Positions 36,346 through 44,323 of a stretch of 64,000 bases of DNA are shown here, one piece after another. The notes under the pieces are model-generated. The model worked only from the letters and a program-made list of their open reading frames with translations, was not told the DNA's origin and searched no databases. Each line of letters opens with the position of its first letter. The first letter of the stretch is position 1. Origin of the DNA: Prolixibacteraceae bacterium (GTDB lineage: Bacteria; Bacteroidota; Bacteroidia; Bacteroidales; Prolixibacteraceae); NCBI GenBank assembly GCA_023228025.1, contig JALOCD010000005.1, forward strand, positions 4,442 to 68,441. Direction: 5' to 3'. Made by a program: the position numbers and the translations under genes.

Positions 36346-37587
36346 ATGAAAATTTCAAGATATAAAAATCAGATGGTTATCCTCATGCATATGCTATTCT
36401 GGATGCTTTCGATCAATTGCTGGAACATCGTTTTTAATCCGGGGGTGGAGACTTCGGGCGCTATCAAAGGTCTTCAGGACTATTGGTTTGACCTTTTTTT
36501 AATCAACGCATTGTTCTTCTTCTACTGCTGTATCCCTTTCATATGGTGCTTCAAACATGCAGCAAAATGGCTGAAAATAGGTCTTACTGTCCTCTTTTTG
36601 ATCCCCCTGTTTTATATTTTGTTTGAATATCTCCAGCCATCAAAAAACAGGGATGATATCTCCTTTTTCACTGATTTTTTCCTTTCCGGATTCATGTATG
36701 TGGTAGTTTTTCACCTTACCATCGCCCTGGCAGTTTATTTTAATCTTTATGTACTTATTCGTAAATATCTGAAAAACAGCAGATTTTGGTTCTATATTCT
36801 GACTGTAATTGTTCTGGTAGTAGTAGCCTCCATTCTTAATTATGTACTTTTTGATTATCTTTTGGATAAACTCTTTCCGGAACTCTATTTTATCTCCTAT
36901 TATGAAGTATGGGAGCTACTGATCATCGTTGGCGCCTATTTGACCCTGACAACGGGGGCTTATCTGGTTTGGCAATATGCAGTAGTATTGATAGCGAACC
37001 GTAACAAAGCACAGAATGAACTGTCTGCACTGAAAGCACAAATTAATCCACATTTTCTTTTCAACAACCTCAATACCATCTATTCCATGGCGGTTCAAAA
37101 GGATGAGAAGACCAAGGATGTTATTTTGCAATTGTCTGATTTTCTTCGTTATGTGTTATATGACACCTCCAGTAATTTTATCCCACTGGAAAAAGAGGTG
37201 GAGATTATCCGAACCTATGTGGAATTACAGAAAGCAAGGCTAAATCCGAAAATCATCACAGTTATTCTGACAACGGAGGGGAATTTCGCGAGCCGTCAGA
37301 TTGCACCCTTGTTACTTCTCCCTTTGGCAGAAAACTGCTTCAAACACGGCACCGGTAAGGAGAAGGGGGTCATTCATATCAGCATCTTTTTAACTGGGAA
37401 TCAACTTCATTTTACTACTGAAAATCCCGTCGCCCCGCGTGAAAAGAGCATAGAACCGGAATTGGGAGGTATTGGTATCAACAATGTTGAAAAACGACTA
37501 AATTTGATCTATCCAAACCGGCATTCTATTCAATATGGTGAAAAGGAGGGAGTATTTAGCGTTGAGATGAAAATTGAGCTTTCTTGA
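36346..37587 (+). CDS. LytS-type membrane histidine kinase
   Basis: A 413-residue sensor of the His_kinase (PF06580) class. The first 220 residues contain about five hydrophobic helices and little soluble sensor sequence. The phospho-acceptor is H236 in KAQINPHFLFNNLNTIYSM, followed by LSDFLRYVLYDT and the ATP-binding segment PLLLLPLAENCFKHG and GGIGINNVEKRL. It lies between the lipoprotein (7 bases upstream) and the LytTR regulator (147 bases downstream), forming a complete signalling unit. Such pairs in Bacteroidota often regulate cell-surface or membrane functions; the stimulus here is unknown. Confidence 0.93.
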   Translation: MKISRYKNQMVILMHMLFWMLSINCWNIVFNPGVETSGAIKGLQDYWFDLFLINALFFFYCCIPFIWCFKHAAKWLKIGLTVLFLIPLFYILFEYLQPSKNRDDISFFTDFFLSGFMYVVVFHLTIALAVYFNLYVLIRKYLKNSRFWFYILTVIVLVVVASILNYVLFDYLLDKLFPELYFISYYEVWELLIIVGAYLTLTTGAYLVWQYAVVLIANRNKAQNELSALKAQINPHFLFNNLNTIYSMAVQKDEKTKDVILQLSDFLRYVLYDTSSNFIPLEKEVEIIRTYVELQKARLNPKIITVILTTEGNFASRQIAPLLLLPLAENCFKHGTGKEKGVIHISIFLTGNQLHFTTENPVAPREKSIEPELGGIGINNVEKRLNLIYPNRHSIQYGEKEGVFSVEMKIELS

Positions 37588-37734
37588 TTTTTGGAAAATA
37601 TCCAATAGGAGGAAGACAGGGGAGTTCAGTCATCTTTAATCTTTAATCTTTAATTTGTAATTTGTAACTCAACCCCAAATACTTTAGTCATTCTAGTTCA
37701 CTCTAGTCACTTTAGGCACTTTTAATATGAGACC
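37588..37734. repeat. CTTTAAT and CACTTTAGTC-type short tandem repeats
   Basis: The spacer between kinase and regulator contains ATCTTTAATCTTTAATCTTTAATTTGTAA and TTAGTCATTCTAGTTCACTCTAGTCACTTTAG runs. No gene and no clear terminator, so read-through to the regulator is plausible. Confidence 0.5.
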
Positions 37735-38424
37735 ATGAATTGCATTGTCATCGAAGACGAACCCGCTGCCCAATCGGTTCTGGAACACAATATCTCCTTG
37801 TGTCCGGGTTTAATTTGTTGCGGGATTTTTCCTGATGCATTTACTGCACAAGCCTATCTGGATAAAAACTCTGTGGATATGATGTTTCTTGACATCAATC
37901 TTCCTGAGATGTCGGGTGTGAGTTTTCTAAAATCATTGGTTCATCCTCCGCTGGTAATCTTTACTACAGCCTACCCTAAATACGCCATCGAAGGTTTTGA
38001 TCTGGAGATTGTCGACTTTCTTTTGAAGCCGTTCTCTTTTGAACGATTTTGCAAGGCTGTCAACAAGGCAAAGGAGCGATTTTTTGCCAAGGTGCAAACA
38101 GTCGTCCCAAATCGGATCAGCGTTAAGTCAGATAAAGGGATTTATCAGATTGGGGTAGATGATATCCTGTTTATTGAGGCCTGTGGTGATTATGTTATTC
38201 TCCACCTTCCTGATAAGAAACTTGTGGTACATGGCACACTTAAAAGCTGGGAGAAAAAACTAATCGGACAACAGTTTCAAAAAGTACATCGAACAAATCT
38301 TGTCAATCTCCACAAAATTGATCATTTGGAGGGCAATCTGGTCTTTATAGGTACGCATAAACTCTCCGTTTCAGAGCAGTACAAACAGCTTTTACTCGAT
38401 CAATTGCTCAATCAACAGCCCTGA
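37735..38424 (+). CDS. LytTR-family response regulator
   Basis: A 229-residue transcription regulator. The receiver (about 1-118) has E7/D8 (CIVIEDEPAA), phosphorylation site D53 (MMFLDINLPEMSG), switch threonine in VIFTTAYPKYA and lysine in DFLLKPFSF. The C-terminal LytTR DNA-binding domain (about 128-225) has ISVKSDKGIYQIGVDDILFIEACGDY style sequence and FQKVHRTNLVNLHKIDH. It partners the LytS-type kinase just upstream. Target promoters cannot be identified in the window. Confidence 0.94.
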   Translation: MNCIVIEDEPAAQSVLEHNISLCPGLICCGIFPDAFTAQAYLDKNSVDMMFLDINLPEMSGVSFLKSLVHPPLVIFTTAYPKYAIEGFDLEIVDFLLKPFSFERFCKAVNKAKERFFAKVQTVVPNRISVKSDKGIYQIGVDDILFIEACGDYVILHLPDKKLVVHGTLKSWEKKLIGQQFQKVHRTNLVNLHKIDHLEGNLVFIGTHKLSVSEQYKQLLLDQLLNQQP

Positions 38425-38494
38425 AAGAAGGTCAATTTCTAAGGAACTGTTAAAAATTTAGAAATGCCTTTCAGTTAGAAGTGTTTACTAAACT

Positions 38495-38576
38495 CTTTGT
38501 GAAATTGTGTTTTTAGTGTCTTTGTGGCAAGAAAAAAATAGCCACTAAGGCTCAAAGCCACAAAGGTTTCACAAAG
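38495..38576. repeat. CACAAAG-type intergenic inverted repeat
   Basis: CTTTGTGAAA (38495-38504) pairs with TTTCACAAAG (38567-38576), and inside it CTTTGTGGC (38520-38528) pairs with GCCACAAAG (38557-38565). It sits between convergent genes (LytTR regulator and DUF2490), where it could serve as a two-way terminator. Confidence 0.65.
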
Positions 38577-38647
38577 AAAATCCATTTAGTCAAGAACAAA
38601 TGAATTTCAATCAGATTCTATTGTTTTGTTTATGAAGTCATTGCCGG

Positions 38648-39325
38648 TTAGAGCTGTAATTCGTAAGATATACCGAGAATAAACCGGTTCAGGATAGTCC
38701 CATCGGTCAACATACCATAAAATTTCACTTTTTGATATTGAGTCAGGTGGTAATTGGCCCCCAAAATGAAACGGAATTCGGCAAAGTGGTTATCATCATG
38801 ATTTCCAAAGAGATACCACGATTCAACGTCAGCCAGCGGTTCCATCTTAAGCGTAGGGTTTCTGTAACAAACTTCCAACCTGTTTCGCCAGTGAAAAGTA
38901 TTTGATGCATTGGTTTGGGAATGAGGATACAATGTGAGCTGCATCCTTTGCCTGAAACTAAAAATGAATTTTGAAAGATGCCAGAAGGGTTCAGCCTGGA
39001 TATAAAACCGGTCACGCAATTCATTGTAGCCGGGATGCACAAAATTCATCAATGCATATCCGACACCAGCATTGAGCCAGTGATTAACAGGGCGTTCGCC
39101 TTTGACGCCAATACTAATCCTGTCAATGGAACGACTGTTGTCATTGGTGTAAAACGCCCCAAAGAGTCCCAGGGAATTTGACTGAATTTTCTTCATGACG
39201 GAAAGATCGTTCCATACCCCAAAATCAGTATCTTTTGGCACACGGGCGTTTGCTGCCAGGGCAATTCCAAGCAGTACCAGCGTTCCGAATATATATTTTC
39301 CTATATTTTTCAAGCGCACAAACAT
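38648..39325 (-). CDS. DUF2490-family outer-membrane beta-barrel protein
   Basis: A 225-residue exported protein with a signal peptide (about residues 1-27, ending ALAANA). The mature part alternates short amphipathic strands with aromatic ends (ISIGVKGERPVNHWLNAGVGYAL, FIFSFRQRMQLTLY, FHWRNRLEVCYRN, FAEFRFILGANYHL, ILGISYEL), giving about ten predicted barrel strands. The FRQRM and WRNRLEVCYR segments are those of DUF2490 proteins. Function unknown; possibly a small outer-membrane porin-like or structural protein. It ends with the strand-like FILGISYELQL, consistent with BAM-dependent insertion. Confidence 0.8.
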   Translation of the reverse strand: MFVRLKNIGKYIFGTLVLLGIALAANARVPKDTDFGVWNDLSVMKKIQSNSLGLFGAFYTNDNSRSIDRISIGVKGERPVNHWLNAGVGYALMNFVHPGYNELRDRFYIQAEPFWHLSKFIFSFRQRMQLTLYPHSQTNASNTFHWRNRLEVCYRNPTLKMEPLADVESWYLFGNHDDNHFAEFRFILGANYHLTQYQKVKFYGMLTDGTILNRFILGISYELQL

Positions 39326-39436
39326 ACAATTTTTCCCCTGATTTACTGGTTCCTGTTCTGCAGCCTACTCTCAAATGCTACACTTATTTCATAACCCAAT
39401 AATAGTTGCTAATTTCGTGACTCAAAACTTTTCTGA

Positions 39437-40597
39437 ATGAAAAATTTCCTTTTCATCATCGCTATTTCTGCATTATCGATAACTGCAATTTCACCTGTTT
39501 TAGCCTGTACCAATTTTATAGTGACTAAGGGTGCATCCAAAGATGGATCGGTGATGATTACCTATGCCGCTGATTCCCACACCCGCTATGGCGCCATCGC
39601 GTTTTATCCGGCTGCCGATCACCTGCCGGGAAGCCGCTCCGAAGTGTTTCACTACGAAACAGGAAAATTGCTGGGCACAATTCCAGAGATTCCTCATACG
39701 TTTTCAGTGGTGCAGTTCATGAATGAAAACCAGGTTGCCATTGGGGAGACTACCTTTGGCGGGATCGATTCACTCGGTTCTCAGCCGGGAGCCATTCTGG
39801 ATTACGGCTCCCTGATGAGGATCGGACTTCAGCGTTCAAATTCGGCGCGCGAAATGATACGGGTCATGACAGAACTGGTAGCAGAATTTGGTTACGCGAC
39901 GAGTGGGGAGTCTTTCTCTATATCAGATGCGAATGAGGCATGGATCATGGAGCTGATCGGCAAAGGAAAATATGAAAAGGGCGCCGTATGGGTGGCCAGG
40001 CTTATTCCGGACGGATATGTAAGCGGTCATGCAAACCAAGCCCGTATTACGACCTTCCCGTTACAGAAAAACAACAACTGGAATGACTCCAGTCAGACGG
40101 TCTATCACTCATCGGATGTGATCACATTTGCCAGAAAACAGGGATATTACAAAGGCAGTGATGCTGCATTTAGTTTTTCTGATGTCTATAATCCTTTAAA
40201 ATTTGGCGGCGCCCGTTTTTGTGATGCCAGGGTTTGGTCATTCTTTAGATATGTGAATAAAGAAGTAAGAGACAATCAGGATATTACAAATTATGCTGAA
40301 GGGAAATTCTATCACAATAGCAGTTTGTTGGATAATACTCCAAATCCAAATGGTTATGTATCAAACAGACTTCCCCTATGGGTAAAGCCTGATGCCCCTG
40401 TTGGTTTGCAGGAGTTAATGTCAAGAATGCGTGATCATTACGAAGTTACATCGCTGGATATGAGGAATGACCCGGGTGCCGGCCCATTTAGGCTTCCCTA
40501 CCGTTGGAGGCCGATGGAATTTGAAGTCGACAGTGTGATGTACCTGAACGAAAGGGCAGTTTTACCACTATCTGTTCATGAAATACCACGATGGTAA
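39437..40597 (+). pseudogene. C69 family dipeptidase, truncated by internal deletion and frameshift
   Basis: The reading frame gives 386 residues with a signal peptide and the Ntn-hydrolase nucleophile C24 in VLACTNFIVTKGASKDGS, typical of exported C69 dipeptidases (PepD-like), which are usually near 540 residues. It is normal up to EVDSVMYLNERA (about residue 374) and then ends with an unrelated tail LPLSVHEIPRW. The genuine C69 C-terminus is found just downstream in another frame (40563-40754). So roughly 130-160 residues were lost (estimate from the family) and the frame was shifted. The N-terminal part still has the catalytic Cys but probably not a full fold. Likely a recent pseudogene. 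Confidence 0.75.
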
Positions 40598-40754
40598 CCT
40601 TAAAATATCTGAAGGTGAGCAACTGCAAGACAATGGGAACGGGAAAAATGTTCCAAAGAAACCGCTTCATCCGGGTTACGGAAAGGAGTGGGAGCGAAGT
40701 ATGATCCAGGGGACCGGCGACCGGCTGAAGGTACCAAAGGAGGAGAAGAATTGA
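40563..40754 (+). pseudogene. C-terminal remnant of the C69 dipeptidase
   Basis: In the frame +1 to the upstream part, bases 40563-40754 encode YHYLFMKYHDGNLKI, then KKPLHPGYGKEWER and IQGTGDRLKVPKEEKN before a TGA. This matches the usual C69 end (a 'LxxKYxDGN' segment, 'PGYPxxW', 'TGDxxKxP'). It directly adjoins the N-terminal part, so the missing middle has been deleted rather than moved by an insertion. Confidence 0.7.
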
Positions 40755-40881
40755 CAATTGACAATTGATAATTGACAATTCTATATGCTTTTGCTATATT
40801 GATTTCCCTTATTTTTGACTGATCTGTTTTTCTCCAATTCTGAAAAATTGATCATTGAATTGCTACTAAGAATTAAACGTC

Positions 40882-41853
40882 ATGAACATCATGAAAATGA
40901 TTCATTTTGCCAAAATCCGGGGGAGGTTTTCAATTGTTTTTTTGTTGGTTTCTTCCCTTTTTCTGACCTCCGCTTTTGGACAGTCCAAATTGTTAAGCGA
41001 AAAACTTGGTTACAAATCGACTGATAAATTGCTGATTGTCAATTGTGATGACGTGGGTATGTGTAATTCTGCCAATATAGCCGTCATAGATGGTATGGAA
41101 AATGGGATGATCTCATCGGGTACTATTATGACTCCCTGTCCCTGGTCTGGGGCTATCATGGATTACGCCAAAAATCATCCTGAAAAAGATTTTGGCGTTC
41201 ACCTGACCCATACGGCAGAATGGGGTTTTTACCGTTGGGGACCCATTGCACCCAAAGAGCAGGTAAAAGGGCTATGCGATCCGGATGGTTTTCTGTGGCG
41301 CAGTGTGGAGGAGGTCTATGCCCATTCCAGTCCGGCAGAAGCCTTGATTGAAGGGCGCGCTCAAATAAAAAAGGCGCTTGCATCCGGAGTTCCCGTTACC
41401 CATATTGATTCGCACATGGGCACCATGCAATATGCTCCTGAATATTTCAAAGCTTATGTGCAACTGGCATTGGAGTTCAATCTGCCTTTACGGATGCCTT
41501 CGCAATCGACCATGGAAAATTTTAAACAACCAACCCTGCGTGAAGAGCTTGCCAAACAAGGTGTTGTATTTACAGACTATTTTGTCTACGAAGAACTCAA
41601 CAACTACAAAGAGGTGAAACCCTTCTGGATCAACATCATCAAAAACCTGAAACCGGGCGTAACCGAACTTTTTATTCATGCCTCAAAATTAAGCGACGAA
41701 TTGAGGGCCATCACCGGTACAGCCGAAAAAAGGGCACAGGAAGCGGCCTGTTTTACCAGCGATCAGGAAATCAAAAAATTGATCAAGGATGAAGGGGTGA
41801 TATTGATTGGTTACAGGCCGTTGCTGGAGTTGCAGAGGAAAGAAAGGAAGTAA
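40882..41853 (+). CDS. exported ChbG/YdjC-family carbohydrate deacetylase
   Basis: A 323-residue protein with a signal peptide (about 1-35, ending TSAFGQ). The YdjC/ChbG deacetylase domain has the metal-binding aspartates in LLIVNCDDVGMCNSAN, a metal histidine in FGVHLTHTAEW and the second histidine in VTHIDSHMGTMQ. Family members remove N-acetyl groups from chitooligosaccharides or related sugars using a divalent metal. The C-terminal part (LKPGVTELFIHAS...LIGYRPL) is as usual. The signal peptide places it in the periplasm or surface, unlike E. coli ChbG. The neighbouring toroid protein may share its glycan substrate, but that is only positional. Confidence 0.88.
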   Translation: MNIMKMIHFAKIRGRFSIVFLLVSSLFLTSAFGQSKLLSEKLGYKSTDKLLIVNCDDVGMCNSANIAVIDGMENGMISSGTIMTPCPWSGAIMDYAKNHPEKDFGVHLTHTAEWGFYRWGPIAPKEQVKGLCDPDGFLWRSVEEVYAHSSPAEALIEGRAQIKKALASGVPVTHIDSHMGTMQYAPEYFKAYVQLALEFNLPLRMPSQSTMENFKQPTLREELAKQGVVFTDYFVYEELNNYKEVKPFWINIIKNLKPGVTELFIHASKLSDELRAITGTAEKRAQEAACFTSDQEIKKLIKDEGVILIGYRPLLELQRKERK

Positions 41854-42036
41854 AAAGGATAAAGTAAAAAGGATAAAGGATAAAGGATAAAGGATAAAGG
41901 ACCCTTCGACAGGCTCAGGGCAATTAAAGTAAAAAGGACTACTACACGAAGAGGCTGATTTATGCATCGTCAATAGCCAATAGCATGAAATCGTCAGCCT
42001 CCAACTATTACATTAACTACGAATTCAATTTTTGGT
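41854..42036. repeat. GGATAAA repeats and one CTGAGCCTGTCGAAGG palindrome
   Basis: AAAGGATAAAGGATAAAGG units run from about 41851 to 41900, followed by CCCTTCGACAGGCTCAGGG at 41902-41920, the reverse complement of the palindromes at 11766 and 11818. No gene. Confidence 0.6.
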
Positions 42037-44193
42037 ATGAGAAACTATTTTTTTGGAATAATCTTACTGGCAGGAAGCTTATTCATGCAGAGTACCGTTG
42101 TCAAAGGCATAGGTGTTCCTTCTGAAAACAAAGGCAAAACCTATTTGCAGGAGTCGATGGTACGGGTTCAGCTACCTGGCCAGGGTAAAATGAATATTGT
42201 TAAACTTGTCAAAATGGGCGGCGCCATCGTAGCCGTTTCGACCGATCAGGTTTTCTTCCTTGAAAAGGGCAAGTGGCGCATGGAACCTATTCCCGGTAGG
42301 TGGCAAACCGCAAACCTTGATGTGGATGGAAAGCTTTGGCTGGGAGGCATAGGAAAGATGTGCAGGGTTGGCGACAGGAAAGAATTGTTGATGCCTGTTG
42401 AAGCGACAAAGGACACCATCCTTTCAATGCTCTGGATCGACGAAAAGTCCTTACTCGTCGGGACTTCCAAAGGTGCATGGCAATGGAGTGGAATTTGGCA
42501 AAAGATGAACGATTTTGAATCATTTTCAGTTCGTCAACTTATTCGGGGGAAAGGGGAAGAGTTGTGGGCAGCCACCAATGGCGGATTGTTCAGAAAAATT
42601 GCCGGCAGATGGGTGAATTTATCCTACGCGGTCATGTCGCCCGGTTTGGGGCTCAACTATTTCAGCTTGTCAACAGGAGCATCGACTGATGAAATTTATT
42701 TTGGTTGCGAGCCGGCCGTGGGTTTGATTTCGGAAAAGGGCGACCACCAGCTTTTTTCGGGCGACGATGGGTTGCCTGTTGGCCCTGTTACCTCAATTGT
42801 CAAGTCTGGGGATAAATTATGGCTTGGGACGCCTCGGGGGGCTGTTTGTAAGATAAAAGGATCCTGGAGATATTATGCAGGCAAACGGTGGTTGGACGAT
42901 AACCGTGTCAATGATATTCTGGCGCTTGAGGCCAACAGGGTATGGGTAGCTACTCCTGAGGGGATTAATGAGCTTAGAAATTCTCCGTTAACACTGGAAC
43001 AAAAAGCAGCATACTTTGAGGAGCGGTTGAATAAAAGGCATTTGCATTACGGATTTGCCTCTGAATGTCGGTTTAAAGAGCTTTCAGATACAACATTATT
43101 TACCCATTCAACCAACGACAATGATGGGTTATGGACATCCATCTATTTGGCTGCAGAATGTTTCCGTTATTCTGTTACCGGCGAAAAAGATGCATACGAA
43201 AATGCAGTCAGGACTTTTCTAGCCATGGAGAAGCTGGAGACAATTACGCCCATTGGCGGATATGTCGCCCGTTCATATGTTTTAATTGATGAGAGCACTG
43301 GTCATGGCGGCGAATGGCATGTCTCGGCTGACGGCAAATGGAAGTGGAAAGGGGATACCAGTTCGGATGAGATCGTCGGCCACATGTTTGCCTATCCGCT
43401 ATTTTATGACCTGGTTGCCAAAGGAGAGATGAAGGAACGGGCAAAAGGATTGGTTGACAGGTTGATGACACATATTGTTGATCACAATTTCCAATTAATA
43501 GACCTGGATGGCATTCCAACCCGCTGGGGCGTTTGGGCGCCGGATTCGTTAAATAACTCCAAAATCTGGATGTATGAAAAGGGCATCAATTCTTTGCAAA
43601 TACTCGCTTTTCTGAAAGCCGCATGGCATGTTACGCAAAATCCGAAGTATGAAAAGGCCTACAGCTTCCTGGTAAGCAAGCACCATTATCTCGACAATAT
43701 GTTGGTACAGAAGATGTACGGTCCATATGAGGTAAACCATTCGGATGATGAACTTTCATTTTTGCCTTATTATACATTGATGCGATATGGAAAAGAGAGT
43801 CCGGATATGGAGATTTATACCAAAAGCCTGGCAAGAAGCTGGAAAGCAGAGGAGGCTGACCGCATCCCGATTTGGAATTATATTGCCAGCATAGGACTTG
43901 GGAAAGGTTGTGGTTTGGAGGTTGCCGACGAGGAGATGCAGCAAATCCCACTGGACATCAGGAATTGGCCGATGTACAATTCGCACCGTTGGGACATCAA
44001 AAAGAGCGCCATTACGGATCGCTTTTTCAAACCTCAGGCTACGAAACCCATTCCGACACCTGAGCGGGCCATCTCCAAGTGGAATAGCAATACCTATCAA
44101 ATGGATGGGGGAGGAGATGGATTAAGCGAAGATGACGGGGCATTTTTTCTGCTGCCTTATTGGATGGCAAGGTACCACAAGTTGCTCAATTAG
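42037..44193 (+). CDS. exported beta-propeller protein fused to a helical-toroid-like domain
   Basis: The 718-residue protein has a signal peptide (about 1-24). Residues about 35-320 form one propeller of two-component-regulator type blades (KLWLGGIGKMCRV, SLLVGTSKGAWQW, ELWAATNGGLFR, KLWLGTPRGAVCK, RVWVATPEGINEL). Residues about 330-718 are helical with repeated aromatic-rich turns (NDNDGLWTSIYLAAECFRY, GYVARSYVLIDES, GEWHVSADGKWKWKGDTSSDE, GVWAPDSL), which resembles an (alpha/alpha) toroid glycosidase or lyase; this is fold guesswork. Acidic residues in HSTNDNDGLW and DTSSDE are candidate active-site residues. It may be a secreted glycan-processing enzyme. No kinase domain is present. Confidence 0.7.
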   Translation: MRNYFFGIILLAGSLFMQSTVVKGIGVPSENKGKTYLQESMVRVQLPGQGKMNIVKLVKMGGAIVAVSTDQVFFLEKGKWRMEPIPGRWQTANLDVDGKLWLGGIGKMCRVGDRKELLMPVEATKDTILSMLWIDEKSLLVGTSKGAWQWSGIWQKMNDFESFSVRQLIRGKGEELWAATNGGLFRKIAGRWVNLSYAVMSPGLGLNYFSLSTGASTDEIYFGCEPAVGLISEKGDHQLFSGDDGLPVGPVTSIVKSGDKLWLGTPRGAVCKIKGSWRYYAGKRWLDDNRVNDILALEANRVWVATPEGINELRNSPLTLEQKAAYFEERLNKRHLHYGFASECRFKELSDTTLFTHSTNDNDGLWTSIYLAAECFRYSVTGEKDAYENAVRTFLAMEKLETITPIGGYVARSYVLIDESTGHGGEWHVSADGKWKWKGDTSSDEIVGHMFAYPLFYDLVAKGEMKERAKGLVDRLMTHIVDHNFQLIDLDGIPTRWGVWAPDSLNNSKIWMYEKGINSLQILAFLKAAWHVTQNPKYEKAYSFLVSKHHYLDNMLVQKMYGPYEVNHSDDELSFLPYYTLMRYGKESPDMEIYTKSLARSWKAEEADRIPIWNYIASIGLGKGCGLEVADEEMQQIPLDIRNWPMYNSHRWDIKKSAITDRFFKPQATKPIPTPERAISKWNSNTYQMDGGGDGLSEDDGAFFLLPYWMARYHKLLN

Positions 44194-44323
44194 ACTCGAG
44201 TTAAAAGTTTGGTTATAAGATAAGAGTTATGAGTTATAAGTTATGAGTTATAAGTTATGAGTTATAATGCAACGATCTTGATCGCAGCGAACTAACTAAT
44301 AACTAATAACTAATAACTCATAT
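44194..44323. repeat. GAGTTATAAGTTAT tandem repeat with inverted partner between convergent genes
   Basis: Several copies of ATGAGTTATAAGTT (about 44224-44265) face AACTAATAACTAATAACT repeats (about 44290-44320). The two halves can pair, so the spacer could form a hairpin that separates the convergent transcripts of the toroid protein and the usher-like gene. Confidence 0.55.
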
